Of a stretch of 32,967 nt of DNA, positions 16,865-27,275 are shown piece by piece. The notes beneath the pieces are model-generated. The model was not told where the DNA came from. It saw only the letters and a list, made by a program, of their open reading frames with translations, and searched no databases. The DNA is from an uncultured Coriobacteriaceae bacterium (GTDB taxonomy: Bacteria; Actinomycetota; Coriobacteriia; Coriobacteriales; Atopobiaceae): assembly GCA_902786015.1 (NCBI GenBank), contig CADAAU010000018.1:26398-59364 (forward strand), in the 5' to 3' direction. Every line of letters begins with the position of its first letter. The stretch's first letter is position 1. The position numbers and the translations under genes are program-made.

Positions 16865-17610
16865 CGTGTCTCCTTCGTTTTTTGGCTGTCGGTGTCTGTG
16901 CGCTTGACGCGGACGATGGCGAAGCTGTTTCCCTCGGGGTCGGTGAGGTTGATTCCGTAGCCTTCGTCTTCAGTGTTGAGCGATGCGACGATTGTGTCGC
17001 CAAGATGGGCGGCGACTTTGTATTGCACGTGTAGCGTGCCAATGGAAAAGTCCTTTTCGCGGAGTCGTATTGCCTGTTCCGCTATGTCGACGTACTGCAT
17101 GTTGTTGACGTGGTCGTTGGTGTCGATGAGGCGCTCGGTTACCGGCACCTCGAACAGCGATTCTCCCTCGCCGGCTAGACGAATCTTTCGCTTGGTGGGA
17201 GGCAAGTCGGGCCTGCCTTCGCTGCCGACGAACTCGAATTCGGCCTGTGGGATGCGAGCGGCGCGACCGAGCGAGGTGCTGAAGGCCACGACGAGCGAGT
17301 CCGCGGTAACGACGGCGTTGCCTGCCTCGTCCTCAATGACGAAGGCACGCTTTGCAAGGGTCGAAGTCATCTCGTAGCACCAGGTTTTGATGCAAATTCT
17401 CTCGCAGTAGGCCGGTCGCCTGTCTATGCGAATCTGCCATGTGAGCACAAACCACGCGAATCCGTGGTCGGCACAATAGGCAAGGCCATGTCCGATCTCC
17501 TCGCAATGGAACATGGAGCAGTCTTGCAAATAGTTGAGGATTGCCGGCGTCGACAGCTGTAGGTTGTCGTTGCACTCGCTGTAACGGACTCGGCTCGTAA
17601 AGGAATACAT
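16861..17610 (-). CDS. Acyl-ACP thioesterase (FatA/FatB family)
   Basis: 249 residues, the size of bacterial two-hotdog acyl-ACP thioesterases (PF01643). The N-terminal hotdog starts at YSFTSRVRYSECND and includes FAWFVLTWQIRID. The C-terminal hotdog holds the conserved TNDHVNNMQYVD (Asn/His catalytic region). The enzyme releases fatty acids from acyl carrier protein. AAAGAGG precedes the ATG. It is the first gene of the minus-strand group and is coupled to the Nudix-like gene by an ATGA overlap. Confidence 0.85.
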   Translation of the reverse strand: MYSFTSRVRYSECNDNLQLSTPAILNYLQDCSMFHCEEIGHGLAYCADHGFAWFVLTWQIRIDRRPAYCERICIKTWCYEMTSTLAKRAFVIEDEAGNAVVTADSLVVAFSTSLGRAARIPQAEFEFVGSEGRPDLPPTKRKIRLAGEGESLFEVPVTERLIDTNDHVNNMQYVDIAEQAIRLREKDFSIGTLHVQYKVAAHLGDTIVASLNTEDEGYGINLTDPEGNSFAIVRVKRTDTDSQKTKETR

Positions 17611-17708
17611 GGGGTGCGGCCTCTTTCAGTCAAAAGTTCAATAAAGAAATGCTATCACGTTACGCATGGAATTCTCGCCAAATGCATGTGACTCCTACAG
17701 AATTAGTT

Positions 17709-17739
17709 TTGCCATGGGACAATGAGGGTGAGGCATAAT
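17709..17739 (+). promoter_or_regulatory. Possible promoter of the HAD gene
   Basis: TTGCCA (17709-17714) and CATAAT (17734-17739) are separated by 19 bases, slightly long. The spacing to the ATG at 17776 is suitable. The assignment is weak. Confidence 0.3.
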
Positions 17740-17775
17740 TGAATCGTAGCTTGTTGCGAGAGAAGGGTGCGAGGC

Positions 17776-18441
17776 ATGGCAGCGATACAGGGCGTTATAT
17801 TCGATATGGATGGATTGATGTTCGACACGGAGCCGGTGTGGGGCCAGTGTTGGGCACCCGTTTGCGAGCCCTATGGCTATGAGGTCTCCGACGAGCTCGT
17901 GGCTGGCGTGCGTGGATGTGCCGGCGATACGATGTATGCTGCTCTTCGCAAGTATTTGGGTGACGATGCACCGGTCGAGAAGATATGGGTGGATGCGAAG
18001 CGCTATGTTCAAGACTATGTGATGTCACACGCGATGCCCAAGAAACCAGGCCTCGACGATTTGTTGGAGTATCTGCACGACCGTGCCCTGCCGATGGCGG
18101 TCGCGTCGGGTAGCGTCGAAGAGGTGATTCGGCACAATCTGAATGCGGGTGGCATTTCGCACTACTTTGACGTGCTTCTCTCGGGGGAGAGTATTGGTCG
18201 TGGCAAGCCCGATCCGCTCATCTTCTTTGAGACGGCCAAGCTGTTGGGTACGCGACCGGAGCGGACTTTGGTGCTGGAAGACAGCTTCAACGGCGTGGAG
18301 GCAGGACACAACGGTCATTTTGTTACCGTGATGGTTCCCGACTTGGCAGAGCCTGACGATCGTATCCGCTCTATGGCCACGGCTGTTGTAGATCGGCTCG
18401 ATCAGGTTATCGACCTCATGGAGGCGGGCGAGCTCGGTTAG
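17776..18441 (+). CDS. HAD-family hydrolase (beta-phosphoglucomutase-like)
   Basis: 221 residues. Motif I FDMDGLMFDTEP supplies the nucleophile and acid Asp, motif II is VASGS, motif III GKPDP, and motif IV LEDSFNGVEAG. The alpha-helical cap lies between motifs I and II (about 15-85), the subfamily that contains beta-phosphoglucomutase and sugar-phosphate phosphatases. The substrate cannot be settled. The ATG at 17776 with GAAGGG upstream is preferred to an in-frame GTG at 17767. It ends 24 bases before azlC but on the evidence is a separate unit. Confidence 0.85.
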   Translation: MAAIQGVIFDMDGLMFDTEPVWGQCWAPVCEPYGYEVSDELVAGVRGCAGDTMYAALRKYLGDDAPVEKIWVDAKRYVQDYVMSHAMPKKPGLDDLLEYLHDRALPMAVASGSVEEVIRHNLNAGGISHYFDVLLSGESIGRGKPDPLIFFETAKLLGTRPERTLVLEDSFNGVEAGHNGHFVTVMVPDLAEPDDRIRSMATAVVDRLDQVIDLMEAGELG

Positions 18442-18448
18442 GCTGGCG

Positions 18449-18457
18449 TGCTATACT
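18449..18457 (+). promoter_or_regulatory. Extended -10 promoter just before azlC
   Basis: TGCTATACT is an extended -10 element. A start site six or seven bases downstream would fall at about 18464, within two bases of the azlC ATG at 18466, and no Shine-Dalgarno sequence is present. This suggests a leaderless or nearly leaderless transcript. Confidence 0.45.
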
Positions 18458-18465
18458 AGCCTGCC

Positions 18466-19154
18466 ATGAGCGTACGAGCAAACATAATCAAGAGCCTTAA
18501 GGCGGCAGTGCCCATTATGCTGGGGTATATCGTCATCGGCTTACCCTGCGGACTCATGGAGAATTCCATCGGATTGCCTCCATGGGCCTGCTTCGTGATT
18601 TCTTGCACGTTCTATTCGGGCGCGGGACAGTTCATGATACCCAACATGCTCCTTTCCGCGGCGCCGCTCTATTCGGTCATTGCCAGCGTCTCCTTTGTGA
18701 ACACCAGACAGATTCTGTATTCCGCGGCTTTTGCGCCGTACTTTAGTGGCGCGTCACGCCTGCTTTCGTTTCTTTTTTCGGCCACGGTCACGGACGAGAG
18801 CTTTGGCGTAAACATGGAGCGGTTCTCTAGCGATTCGCGCTGGACCGGCGTAAACGCCTTGCTCGTCAACGTCTTCTCGATGCTCACATGGGCGAGTGCC
18901 AATGCGGTGGGATGTGCCTTGGGCGCGATACTGGACCTACCACTTGCGATTACCTCGTTTGCCATGACCTCCATATTCATTTGTCTGCTCGTGATGCAAA
19001 AGCTCTGCAAGCAGACGGCGGTAGTCATCGTCGTGGCCTGCCTGGGCGTGGCCCTATGCAAAGTTGTTGGCCTTGGAGGTCCGGCAATTCTTTTGGGCGC
19101 GGTAGCCGGTGTGCTGGCCGGACTCGTCGTGGGCTCTGGGGGAGGGGATGAGGC

Positions 19155-19158
<4 letters not shown>
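18466..19158 (+). CDS. azlC: AzlC-type amino-acid exporter, large subunit
   Basis: 230 residues, six or more hydrophobic segments. The AzlC family pattern is visible: AAVPIMLGYIVIGLPCG at the start, then FYSGAGQFM and NTRQILYSAAFAPYF. With AzlD it exports branched-chain amino acids or their analogues across the cytoplasmic membrane; substrate assignment is by family only. It overlaps azlD by four bases (GTGA). There is no ribosome site before the ATG (see the promoter at 18449). Confidence 0.9.
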
Positions 19159-21036
<1,878 letters not shown>

Positions 21037-21063
21037 GCATCTGGACTAACAAATAGCTTGTTT

Positions 21064-21099
21064 GGACAGGGGACGGACGCGATTCGCCCCTGTTTGTTT
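21064..21099 (+). terminator. Probable terminator after the GH1 gene
   Basis: ACAGGGG (21066-21072) pairs with CCCCTGT (21087-21093), extendable by wobble pairs, and is followed by a T-rich TTGTTTG stretch. The loop is 14 bases. It looks like an imperfect intrinsic terminator. Confidence 0.5.
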
Positions 21100-21242
21100 G
21101 ATTAGACTCAACATATGCACCTTTTGCCTATTGAGCAGTGACGATGGTCCGGCTCTAGTCCGCGTCGCCCTTGCGCGTGCGTCCATTAGGAGTAATCTTT
21201 ATGAGGCTTGGTCACAAACAAAGTTCAGAAAGGTGGCACAAT

Positions 21243-22571
21243 ATGAAAAGACCTCGACTGCCAGCCCTCATACTCGCTCTAGCGGTTGGGATACTGCTGC
21301 TTTTACGTCCCATCGCCCTCGCTGAGGAAGCAAAGGAACCCGCGCCGGAGGCATCCACAAACGCGACCGGAGAGGGGGCCGTTACCGTTTCTCGTGGCGG
21401 CGACGTGTTTGAGCTCGGCAACGATGCCGTGTGGTTTGGCGAGCGTCTGTCGCTCTCGAAGGCGACGGTAAAGAATGACTTGCTTGCTGCTGGTCGGAAC
21501 ATTTCGGTTGACAATGCAAAGGTGGGTGGCAGCATTCGCGTTGCGGGTCAAGACATTCTGGTTTCGAACACGACGCTGAAGCAAAATGCGACGGTTGCCG
21601 GCGAGACGATTCAGTTTATGAACACGCAGGCCGAATGCGTAGCCGCTGCAGGACGATTCGTTAGTTTTGAAGGCTCGTGCAAGCGATTCATTGCCTATGC
21701 CAATGACGTCGTCATCAACGGCAAGGTTGAGGGCGATGTAGAGATAGGGGCAAGCCACGTAGAAGTCGGGCCAAGCGCACGGATTACCGGCACGATGCAC
21801 GTGACCTCCGGCTCCGATCCCGTCATCGACAAGAAGGCGCAGATCGGTGACGTGCAGGTGACGTACGAAAAGACTGAGGAACCACAAGTCGAAGAGTCGC
21901 AGCCCACAGAAGAGGAGACCAAGGAAGAGAAGGCCGAAGAGCCGCAGGTGAAGGAAGAGGAGCCCAAGGAAGAGGCACCTGCCGAGGAGGCACCCCAGCA
22001 AGAGGCGCCAGCTGAGGAAGCGCCCCAGCAAGAGGCGCCCGCTCAGGAGGCACCTCAGCAGGAGACTCCTCAGGAAGAAGCGCCAAATCCGCTTGCGGGC
22101 GTTTTTGCGGTGTTCGGAGCCGTGTTTACGGTACTGGGCATCGTTAGCACCATTGTTATTGCGCTTCTCTCAGAGTGGTTGTTCAAGCGACATACGGCAG
22201 ATGCGGCCGAAATGGTGCGCACCCGTACGGGAATTACCATTGGAACGGGCGTAGTTGGAATGCTCGTATCGCCGTTTGCACTTATCCTTCTGTGCATCCT
22301 CGTTCTGACGCTTCCGGTGGCTGGCATTCTCGCTCTTACGCTTGGTGCGATTGCTGTTGCTGCCAATGGCTTTGCCGGTGCCTCGGTGTTTAGGCTTGCC
22401 TTCCCCAAGCTAAACCGCTTCGTGTGCGCGCTTGTTGGTGGTGCGATCATGGGCGTTATGGGTGCCATTCCCTTCATTGGCACTATCGCGGGCATCGCGG
22501 CGTATGTGTACCTTCTCGGTTACATACTGCAAGTCAACTATTTGCGACTGCGTGCTGAAAAGCAGGACTAA
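21243..22571 (+). CDS. Bactofilin-like beta-helix protein with Pro/Glu linker and membrane domain
   Basis: 442 residues. A signal-peptide-like N-terminus (KRPRLP, a hydrophobic run, then ending about ALA) precedes a polymer-forming/bactofilin-like part (about 45-205). This shows short-period beta-helix repeats such as KATVKNDLLAAGRNISV and NGKVEGDVEIGASHVEVGP. A low-complexity acidic linker (about 210-285) of EEAPQQEAPA-type repeats follows, then about four hydrophobic segments (from 287 to 430). It is probably exported with an outer beta-helix tethered to the membrane. The ATG at 21243 follows GAAAGGTGG; an in-frame ATG at 21201 also has a good AGGAG site and would add 14 residues. Domain names are by resemblance. 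Confidence 0.7.
   Translation: MKRPRLPALILALAVGILLLLRPIALAEEAKEPAPEASTNATGEGAVTVSRGGDVFELGNDAVWFGERLSLSKATVKNDLLAAGRNISVDNAKVGGSIRVAGQDILVSNTTLKQNATVAGETIQFMNTQAECVAAAGRFVSFEGSCKRFIAYANDVVINGKVEGDVEIGASHVEVGPSARITGTMHVTSGSDPVIDKKAQIGDVQVTYEKTEEPQVEESQPTEEETKEEKAEEPQVKEEEPKEEAPAEEAPQQEAPAEEAPQQEAPAQEAPQQETPQEEAPNPLAGVFAVFGAVFTVLGIVSTIVIALLSEWLFKRHTADAAEMVRTRTGITIGTGVVGMLVSPFALILLCILVLTLPVAGILALTLGAIAVAANGFAGASVFRLAFPKLNRFVCALVGGAIMGVMGAIPFIGTIAGIAAYVYLLGYILQVNYLRLRAEKQD
21972..22082 (+). repeat. In-frame tandem repeat encoding a Pro/Glu/Gln linker
   Basis: Four degenerate copies of a roughly 30-base unit encoding EEAPQQEAPA-like decapeptides. The copies differ mainly at third positions, so selection on the peptide is likely, while near-identity leaves it open to copy-number change. 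Confidence 0.75.
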
Positions 22572-22596
22572 ACGTCCAGCCGCAGGCAAGAGGAAC

Positions 22597-22626
22597 GCCC
22601 CGTCGCTTGGTGCCAAGTGACGGGGC
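22597..22626 (+). terminator. Strong hairpin after the bactofilin-like gene
   Basis: GCCCCGTCGCTTG (22597-22609) pairs with CAAGTGACGGGGC (22614-22626), a 13-bp stem with one wobble and a GTGC loop. ACTCTTCC follows instead of a T-run. It is probably a terminator with weak U-tract support. Confidence 0.5.
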
Positions 22627-22742
22627 ACTCTTCCAAAGACTTCTATCTGACCTGTGACAGATTAGGATTGCGAACGTTTAGTATAGGTGCGGGAATGTCG
22701 GGATTGCGAGGGCCACGCGCGCGGAAGGGGTTGAGAGAACGT

Positions 22743-23534
22743 ATGGTTATTTACTTTAGTGCGACAGGCAACACGAAGTATGTGGCGGAAAGGCTGGCCG
22801 AGCTTCTGGAGGACGAAGCTTGCGACCTTTGCCCGAGGATTCGTGGCAACGACTTTTCGCAGGTCGACTGTGGCAAGACGTTGGTGGTATGCTCGCCCGT
22901 GCACATCAGCGGTCTGCCGAAGTTCTTGTCCGACTATCTGAAGAGAGTTTCGTTCTCGGGACCGACGGTAGCCTACGGAGTCCTTACCGATGGCGGGTAT
23001 GCGGGTATCGCGGGCCATCAACTCAAGAAGATCTTGAAGAAAAAGGGAATGCGCTTTGGGGGATTCGCCGAATTCGTGCTTCCCGGCATCCACATCACGA
23101 GCATCACCAGCAGGAAGATCGGGGTTGAGGAAATCGAGAGCCGCATACGGGTCACTTCCGAGCGGCTGCCCGAAATTGCCCGCGCCATAGGCTCCGGGGA
23201 GGCTCTTACTGGTAAGCGCACGTTGCTCCCAGAGGTTGCTCTTACCGAGGCGCTCATGCCCGGACTTCGCTTCGTAGGCTTGCGGACGCGCAAGTTTTGG
23301 GCGAGCGACCAATGCGTGTCGTGCGGGCTCTGCGAGAGGGTCTGTCCGGTCGTGGCCATAACGATGTGCGACGGTAGGCCAACATGGAATATGTCGCATT
23401 GCGCGCACTGCATGGCATGTATACACAACTGTCCGAAAGAGGCCATAGAGTACGGGGACATCACGAAAGACAAGCGTCGTTACACGTTCGCCAAGTACCG
23501 ATATGCAGCACGGGGGCAAGAAGAGAACCTTTAA
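22743..23534 (+). CDS. EFR1-type flavodoxin / ferredoxin fusion
   Basis: 263 residues. The N-terminal flavodoxin-like domain opens with VIYFSATGNTKYVAERLAE, the FMN phosphate loop. The C-terminal domain has two [4Fe-4S] motifs: CVSCGLCERVCP and CAHCMACIHNCP. It probably transfers electrons in the cytoplasm; the EFR1 family is named only by this architecture. The ATG at 22743 follows GAGAG; an in-frame ATG at 22695 would give a 16-residue extension that looks non-conserved. It is monocistronic, after a hairpin. Confidence 0.85.
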   Translation: MVIYFSATGNTKYVAERLAELLEDEACDLCPRIRGNDFSQVDCGKTLVVCSPVHISGLPKFLSDYLKRVSFSGPTVAYGVLTDGGYAGIAGHQLKKILKKKGMRFGGFAEFVLPGIHITSITSRKIGVEEIESRIRVTSERLPEIARAIGSGEALTGKRTLLPEVALTEALMPGLRFVGLRTRKFWASDQCVSCGLCERVCPVVAITMCDGRPTWNMSHCAHCMACIHNCPKEAIEYGDITKDKRRYTFAKYRYAARGQEENL

Positions 23535-23652
23535 CGGCAAGGACCGCGGGCAGCCATGGGTGCTCAATTCGACGATGCTCCCTCTGGCGTCCAAACACGC
23601 GCTGCGACTTCAGTATAAACAAGACTTTGCGCGGCCATCGGGTCCGTTATCC

Positions 23653-24480
23653 TCATATTCTGCTCTGCAGTGGGCATTCCGAGAGAAAGACGTTGTTGGC
23701 AAGGTCACGCAACGAGAGATCTCGTAGATAGTCCTGCAAGATGGGAAGCGATTGCGAGGACTGCGGGCCGATGATGATGCACGACACCAAATCCTCGATG
23801 GTGACCTGCGCGCGCAGGCACATGGTCTCCAAATCGAGCGGGTAGTACTTCTTGATACGCTCCTTGGCCACATGATAGCGCGGCTTCATGTCGAAGTCAT
23901 CCGCATGGAACGGCATGACCACGAGCCGGATTTCCCTCTCGCTCGAGAACGACGGGTGCTTGAAGGAAGCGGAGTCGCGCCAGGCCTCTCGTACCTGCGC
24001 GCGCAACGACTGATTGCGTTCCGAGATCTCGTCGCTCGCGAGCACCAGGTCGTGTATCTTCCCTACGAGCGGATGTGACTCCATGTGGTCCTGGTAAAAC
24101 ACCTCCTGAATCGTCATGGCGCCGCCTGTCATGCGCTCTAGGACCTCTCGTCGCATGCCCAGGCAGACGCCTCGTCCTCGGTTGGCGTAGCGCTCCCACT
24201 GGGCTGCGTCGTCGCGATACAGGGAGAAGCACGCGGCGTAGGCAGAGTACTCGAAGCGCTTTTGCCTGAGCTCGTCGTACATCGCCTGCAGCTTGAGGGC
24301 CTTCTCGTTCCTGCCCTCGGCCTCCAGCCGCCGGCACGCGGACTTGAAGATGCCCCTCATGAAGAGCTGCATCTCCTCCGCATCGTTCATGTTGAGCACG
24401 TTATTGAGACGAAGTTCCTTGTGGCACAGGATTCCGTCCAACGCGACGAAGTCCGTGTAGTGATAGAGGATCTGTTCCAT
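23653..24480 (-). CDS. DUF2971 family protein
   Basis: 275 residues. The opening ILYHYTDFVALDGIL followed by RLNNVLNMNDAEEM matches the DUF2971 pattern ('lyHYt-----ilk---l----n-lNDp-E'). Later SFSSEREIRLVV resembles the family's 'f-~E-E~R~v' block. The fold is thought to be related to ADP-ribosyl-transferases, but no activity is firmly known. The ATG at 24480 has no clear ribosome site: the bases before it are CTGAGCG. It begins three bases after the stop of a 27-codon ORF that does have a strong site. Some members lie in defence islands; a role here is not shown. Confidence 0.7.
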   Translation of the reverse strand: MEQILYHYTDFVALDGILCHKELRLNNVLNMNDAEEMQLFMRGIFKSACRRLEAEGRNEKALKLQAMYDELRQKRFEYSAYAACFSLYRDDAAQWERYANRGRGVCLGMRREVLERMTGGAMTIQEVFYQDHMESHPLVGKIHDLVLASDEISERNQSLRAQVREAWRDSASFKHPSFSSEREIRLVVMPFHADDFDMKPRYHVAKERIKKYYPLDLETMCLRAQVTIEDLVSCIIIGPQSSQSLPILQDYLRDLSLRDLANNVFLSECPLQSRI

Positions 24481-24483
24481 CGC

Positions 24484-24567
24484 TCAGCAGGGCAGGCTGG
24501 CAATCACGGTGGACTCGTGGGCGATCTTCGCTTCGTCGGCCGGGGGGTCGATCGTGGTAACATGCAT
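24484..24567 (-). CDS. Short ORF upstream of the DUF2971 gene
   Basis: 27 codons, beginning MHVTTIDPPADEAK and ending SLPC. AAAAGGAG lies eight bases before its ATG, a stronger signal than any at the DUF2971 start. Its TGA is three bases from that start, so ribosomes finishing here could begin DUF2971. No family is recognised. It could be a real small peptide, a coupling leader, or simply the remains of a longer gene. No membrane segment is present. Confidence 0.45.
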   Translation of the reverse strand: MHVTTIDPPADEAKIAHESTVIASLPC

Positions 24568-24857
24568 GACGCATCTCCTTTTCTGCGGCTCTGATGTACT
24601 CCATCTTAGTCGGTCGACTCCAGATCAGGACGGACGAAACCACAAAAAGGCAATCAAAGCGAGGAGGGGACAAAGCCACGGAAGGTGAGTGCATTTTGCG
24701 GTTCTGGGATGCCTGTGGGAGTGACGTGTTCGCCGGGGTGCTCGTAGCCCTTGGGGCGAAGCATCCGAATTCGGTAGTGGAGCTTGACGCCACGTGCCTC
24801 GATTGGTAAGAGCAATGCGGAACGTGACAAGGGACAGGCCATTTGTCAGCATTTTGG
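24568..24857. other. Intergenic stretch, no gene recognised
   Basis: About 290 bases between the short ORF and the converging-direction end of the PhzF-like gene. Open frames on both strands (for example minus-strand 24842-24654) have no ribosome site and no family resemblance. No terminator with a T-run or clear promoter was found. Confidence 0.4.
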
Positions 24858-25646
24858 CTACAGAATGTGCCCCCGCAGGTAGAGGGAGCCCGTGCCAGAG
24901 ATGAGCACGGCGCTTCCCGTGTCCTCGCACCACACCGTGCCGCCGCGCGTTGATGTCTGGCGGCACACGAGCTCGCGCTGGCCTAGCCGCTCGCTCCAAT
25001 ACGGAACGAGCGCCGACTGCATGGAGCCGCAGACGGGATCCTCGGGAATGCCGATCTTCGGCCAAAAGGCGCGCGCCACATAGCTCCACGTTTGCGAGGG
25101 GGCGGTGACGTACACGGAAAGGCCGTGTTCGAGCTGGGCGATCTTCGACATATTCGGTCGCATGTGGTTTACGATCGCCTCGTCGTCGAACACAAGCACG
25201 AGGTCGCGCTCGGTGGCGAGTACCTCATCTGGCATCGCGCCGACGGCGTAGGCCATCGCCTGCTGGAAGGGGAATGACTGAGGAGGAATGCGGGGGAATT
25301 CCATTTGGATGCGGTCTCCCATGCGCTTGCACGCGAGGTCGTAGCCTTTATATGGTGCATAAAAGTGCAGCATATGGGCATTGGGCTCGTAGAAGCGGAA
25401 CAACACGAACGCGATGCCAAACGTGGCATGCCCGCAGAGGTCTATCTCGTTTGTGGGCGTGAACCATCGCAGCATGTATGACCCTGCTTCCCGGCGCACC
25501 GCAAAGGCGGTCTCCGAAAGTCGGTTCTCTGCGGCGATTTGCTGCATGAGCCCGTCGTCGATCCATTCGTCCAGCACGCACACGCCCGCGGGATTTCCCT
25601 CAAATGGCCTGCTTGCGAAGGCGTCCACCACATAGTACGGAATCAT
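24858..25646 (-). CDS. PhzF-family isomerase/epimerase
   Basis: 262 residues, the usual length. The N-terminus YYVVDAFASRPFEGNPAGV is the family signature, with catalytic Glu45 in NRLSETAF. The second half repeats the fold with EDPVCGSMQSALVPYW. The fold is related to diaminopimelate epimerase; housekeeping members have unknown substrates, so no phenazine pathway is implied. AAGGAG precedes the ATG. The DUF1801 gene begins upstream on the same strand with a 46-base gap. Confidence 0.88.
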   Translation of the reverse strand: MIPYYVVDAFASRPFEGNPAGVCVLDEWIDDGLMQQIAAENRLSETAFAVRREAGSYMLRWFTPTNEIDLCGHATFGIAFVLFRFYEPNAHMLHFYAPYKGYDLACKRMGDRIQMEFPRIPPQSFPFQQAMAYAVGAMPDEVLATERDLVLVFDDEAIVNHMRPNMSKIAQLEHGLSVYVTAPSQTWSYVARAFWPKIGIPEDPVCGSMQSALVPYWSERLGQRELVCRQTSTRGGTVWCEDTGSAVLISGTGSLYLRGHIL

Positions 25647-25692
25647 CGCTCTCTCCTTTTTGGTGTTGGAATAAGTCTATGGGACGTTACCG

Positions 25693-26028
25693 TTACTTGT
25701 TGTGATCTCTGCACCATAAGACGATGTTAGAGACGAGCCCGAGGTCGACGCGGCCGTAGGGGAGTTGGATGGCGCCCTTGGTGTGCCTGTAGCCCATGCT
25801 GTCGAGTATGGGCGCAAAGTGCTCGACGGCCTCGGGCCTGGGGTAGATGCCAACGTGTCTCTTGGCGCCCGCGAAGTGGATAACGTTCTTGCCGAAGGTC
25901 GGCATGCCCCAGCTGATCCGCTCGGGCTCCTCGGGGAGTGCGGCGCGTATCGTCTCGTAGACCCTCGTAAGGTCCTCACGGGCCTCTCCTTCGAACTGGC
26001 CTATGTAGGCGCGTATCTCTTCTCCCAC
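25693..26028 (-). CDS. DUF1801 (YdhG-like) protein
   Basis: 111 residues from a GTG start with GGAGGG upstream. It contains the family's landmarks: ISWGMPTFGKNVIHFAGAKRHVGIYP and the C-terminal KGAIQLPYGRVDLGLV. DUF1801 proteins are small cytoplasmic proteins of unproven function with an iron-chaperone-like (frataxin-like) fold reported for some relatives. It probably shares an mRNA with the PhzF-like gene. Confidence 0.8.
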   Translation of the reverse strand: MGEEIRAYIGQFEGEAREDLTRVYETIRAALPEEPERISWGMPTFGKNVIHFAGAKRHVGIYPRPEAVEHFAPILDSMGYRHTKGAIQLPYGRVDLGLVSNIVLWCRDHNK

Positions 26029-26334
26029 GTTACCCTCCCTGTGCGATGCGTCTCTGCCACCATTCTACGTCGTTTTGCGCAAGGGCGATGGTGGTAAGCC
26101 TGGTTCGGTCGTTTAATTCCCATGGCATTGACTACGGCAGCGAAGCGGAGAGGATAGCTGTGCGTCTGTTTGTGCTTAATACGCGCACACACACGGCTCA
26201 ACGCTCTTCGCATAAACGATAGAATAGGTCTTGATATGACTCGGAACTTCTTGGTGCGATTGACGAACAAACGTTAACTTGCGCTTAGCTGGTTCCGCAT
26301 TCGGAGTGGTGGAGCCTGAGCTTAGGAGTCCTCG
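26029..26334. other. Intergenic region at the left edge of the accessory island
   Basis: 306 bases between divergent genes. A weak TAGAAT is present near 26221, and AGGAG lies before the helicase remnant. No RNA gene, integrase or attachment-like repeat could be recognised. Confidence 0.4.
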
Positions 26335-27275
26335 GTGGCGCATGCGTCGGAACTGCTCATGTTTATATTGGCAATTGCTATCTGCCTGCTCGTTGTATTG
26401 AGAATTGTGCGATCCAGGCGCATAGCAAGAGAAAAGCGCGCCGCTGAGGAGCGGGAGCGGGTCGAGAAGACCATGGCCAAGCTTAACGAGCTCATTCCCG
26501 AGGTCCAGAGGCTGTGCGATGAAATCTCCAGGCTCTATAACTTCGACAGTGGTTACCTCATAAAAAAGGACTGGGACGCATTGTTGGCGTCCGCAGAACC
26601 AACCATTGCGGCCATATCAGCGATTCCCAAAGAGATAGTAGAGTCAAGCGAGCATAGCCAAACAGTTGCCTACTTGCTGGAACGCTGCCAAGACACGGCT
26701 TTCCGAGAAAACCGTAATCGAGAATACAAGGACCATGAGCTCAAAGCCTGCGACTCACTGTTGTCGGATATCGATGGCGGCAAGTCGCTCGACCCGCAAC
26801 AACGTGATGCCACCATTACCGACGAGTACAGCAGATACCTCTGGAACTCACGGAGGAGAATCGTCGCGCCTACCAGCCCGACTTCTACCTTACCGACTAC
26901 GACATCTGGCTTGAGCACTTCGGCGTTGACGAGAATGGGCGCGTTCCTTGGATGAAGACGCCCATAGAGGAACGGGCATACCTCGATGGAATGGAATGGA
27001 AGAGGAAAGCTCACGCGGCATGCGGCACAAGGCTCATCGAGAGCTACAGTTGGTGGAACAATGACCAAGACCTGTTGAACAAGGTAGAGGCACTGCTCAG
27101 GGCAAATGGTGTTGAGCTTACCATCGACCCAGAGCGCAACGCGGCTATATGCGGGGACCTGCTGCGTGACGAGAGATACTTCCATTCCATGGCGCAGCTC
27201 ATATCGACCTTCATCTCCCTTGTCAAGTCTTCCAACAGCATTGCACAAGAATCAGGAACTTTAGGTGCAAGGTAA
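26335..27275 (+). pseudogene. UvrD/HelD-like helicase, internally deleted and frameshifted
   Basis: The first part (GTG at 26335; membrane-like hydrophobic segment, then a charged coiled coil) reaches SLDPQQRDATITDEYSRYL, the segment that in UvrD/HelD-type helicases sits just before Walker A. Here it breaks off. In the next frame, from about 26839, follows RRAYQPDFYLTDYDIWLEHFG and then a block ending WKRKAHAACGTRLIESYSWW. These are also family landmarks, but lie well downstream of Walker A in intact proteins. Walker A and about 100 or more residues are therefore lost, and the join is out of frame. The ORF stops after LISTFISLVKSSN, losing the rest of the helicase core. It cannot make an active enzyme. 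Annotators may list it as two small ORFs. Confidence 0.65.

Noticed and set aside
24594..24809. Plus-strand 71-codon frame in the 24.6-24.8 kb gap
   Set aside because: No ribosome site, overlaps other open frames on the minus strand, and gives no recognisable motif.
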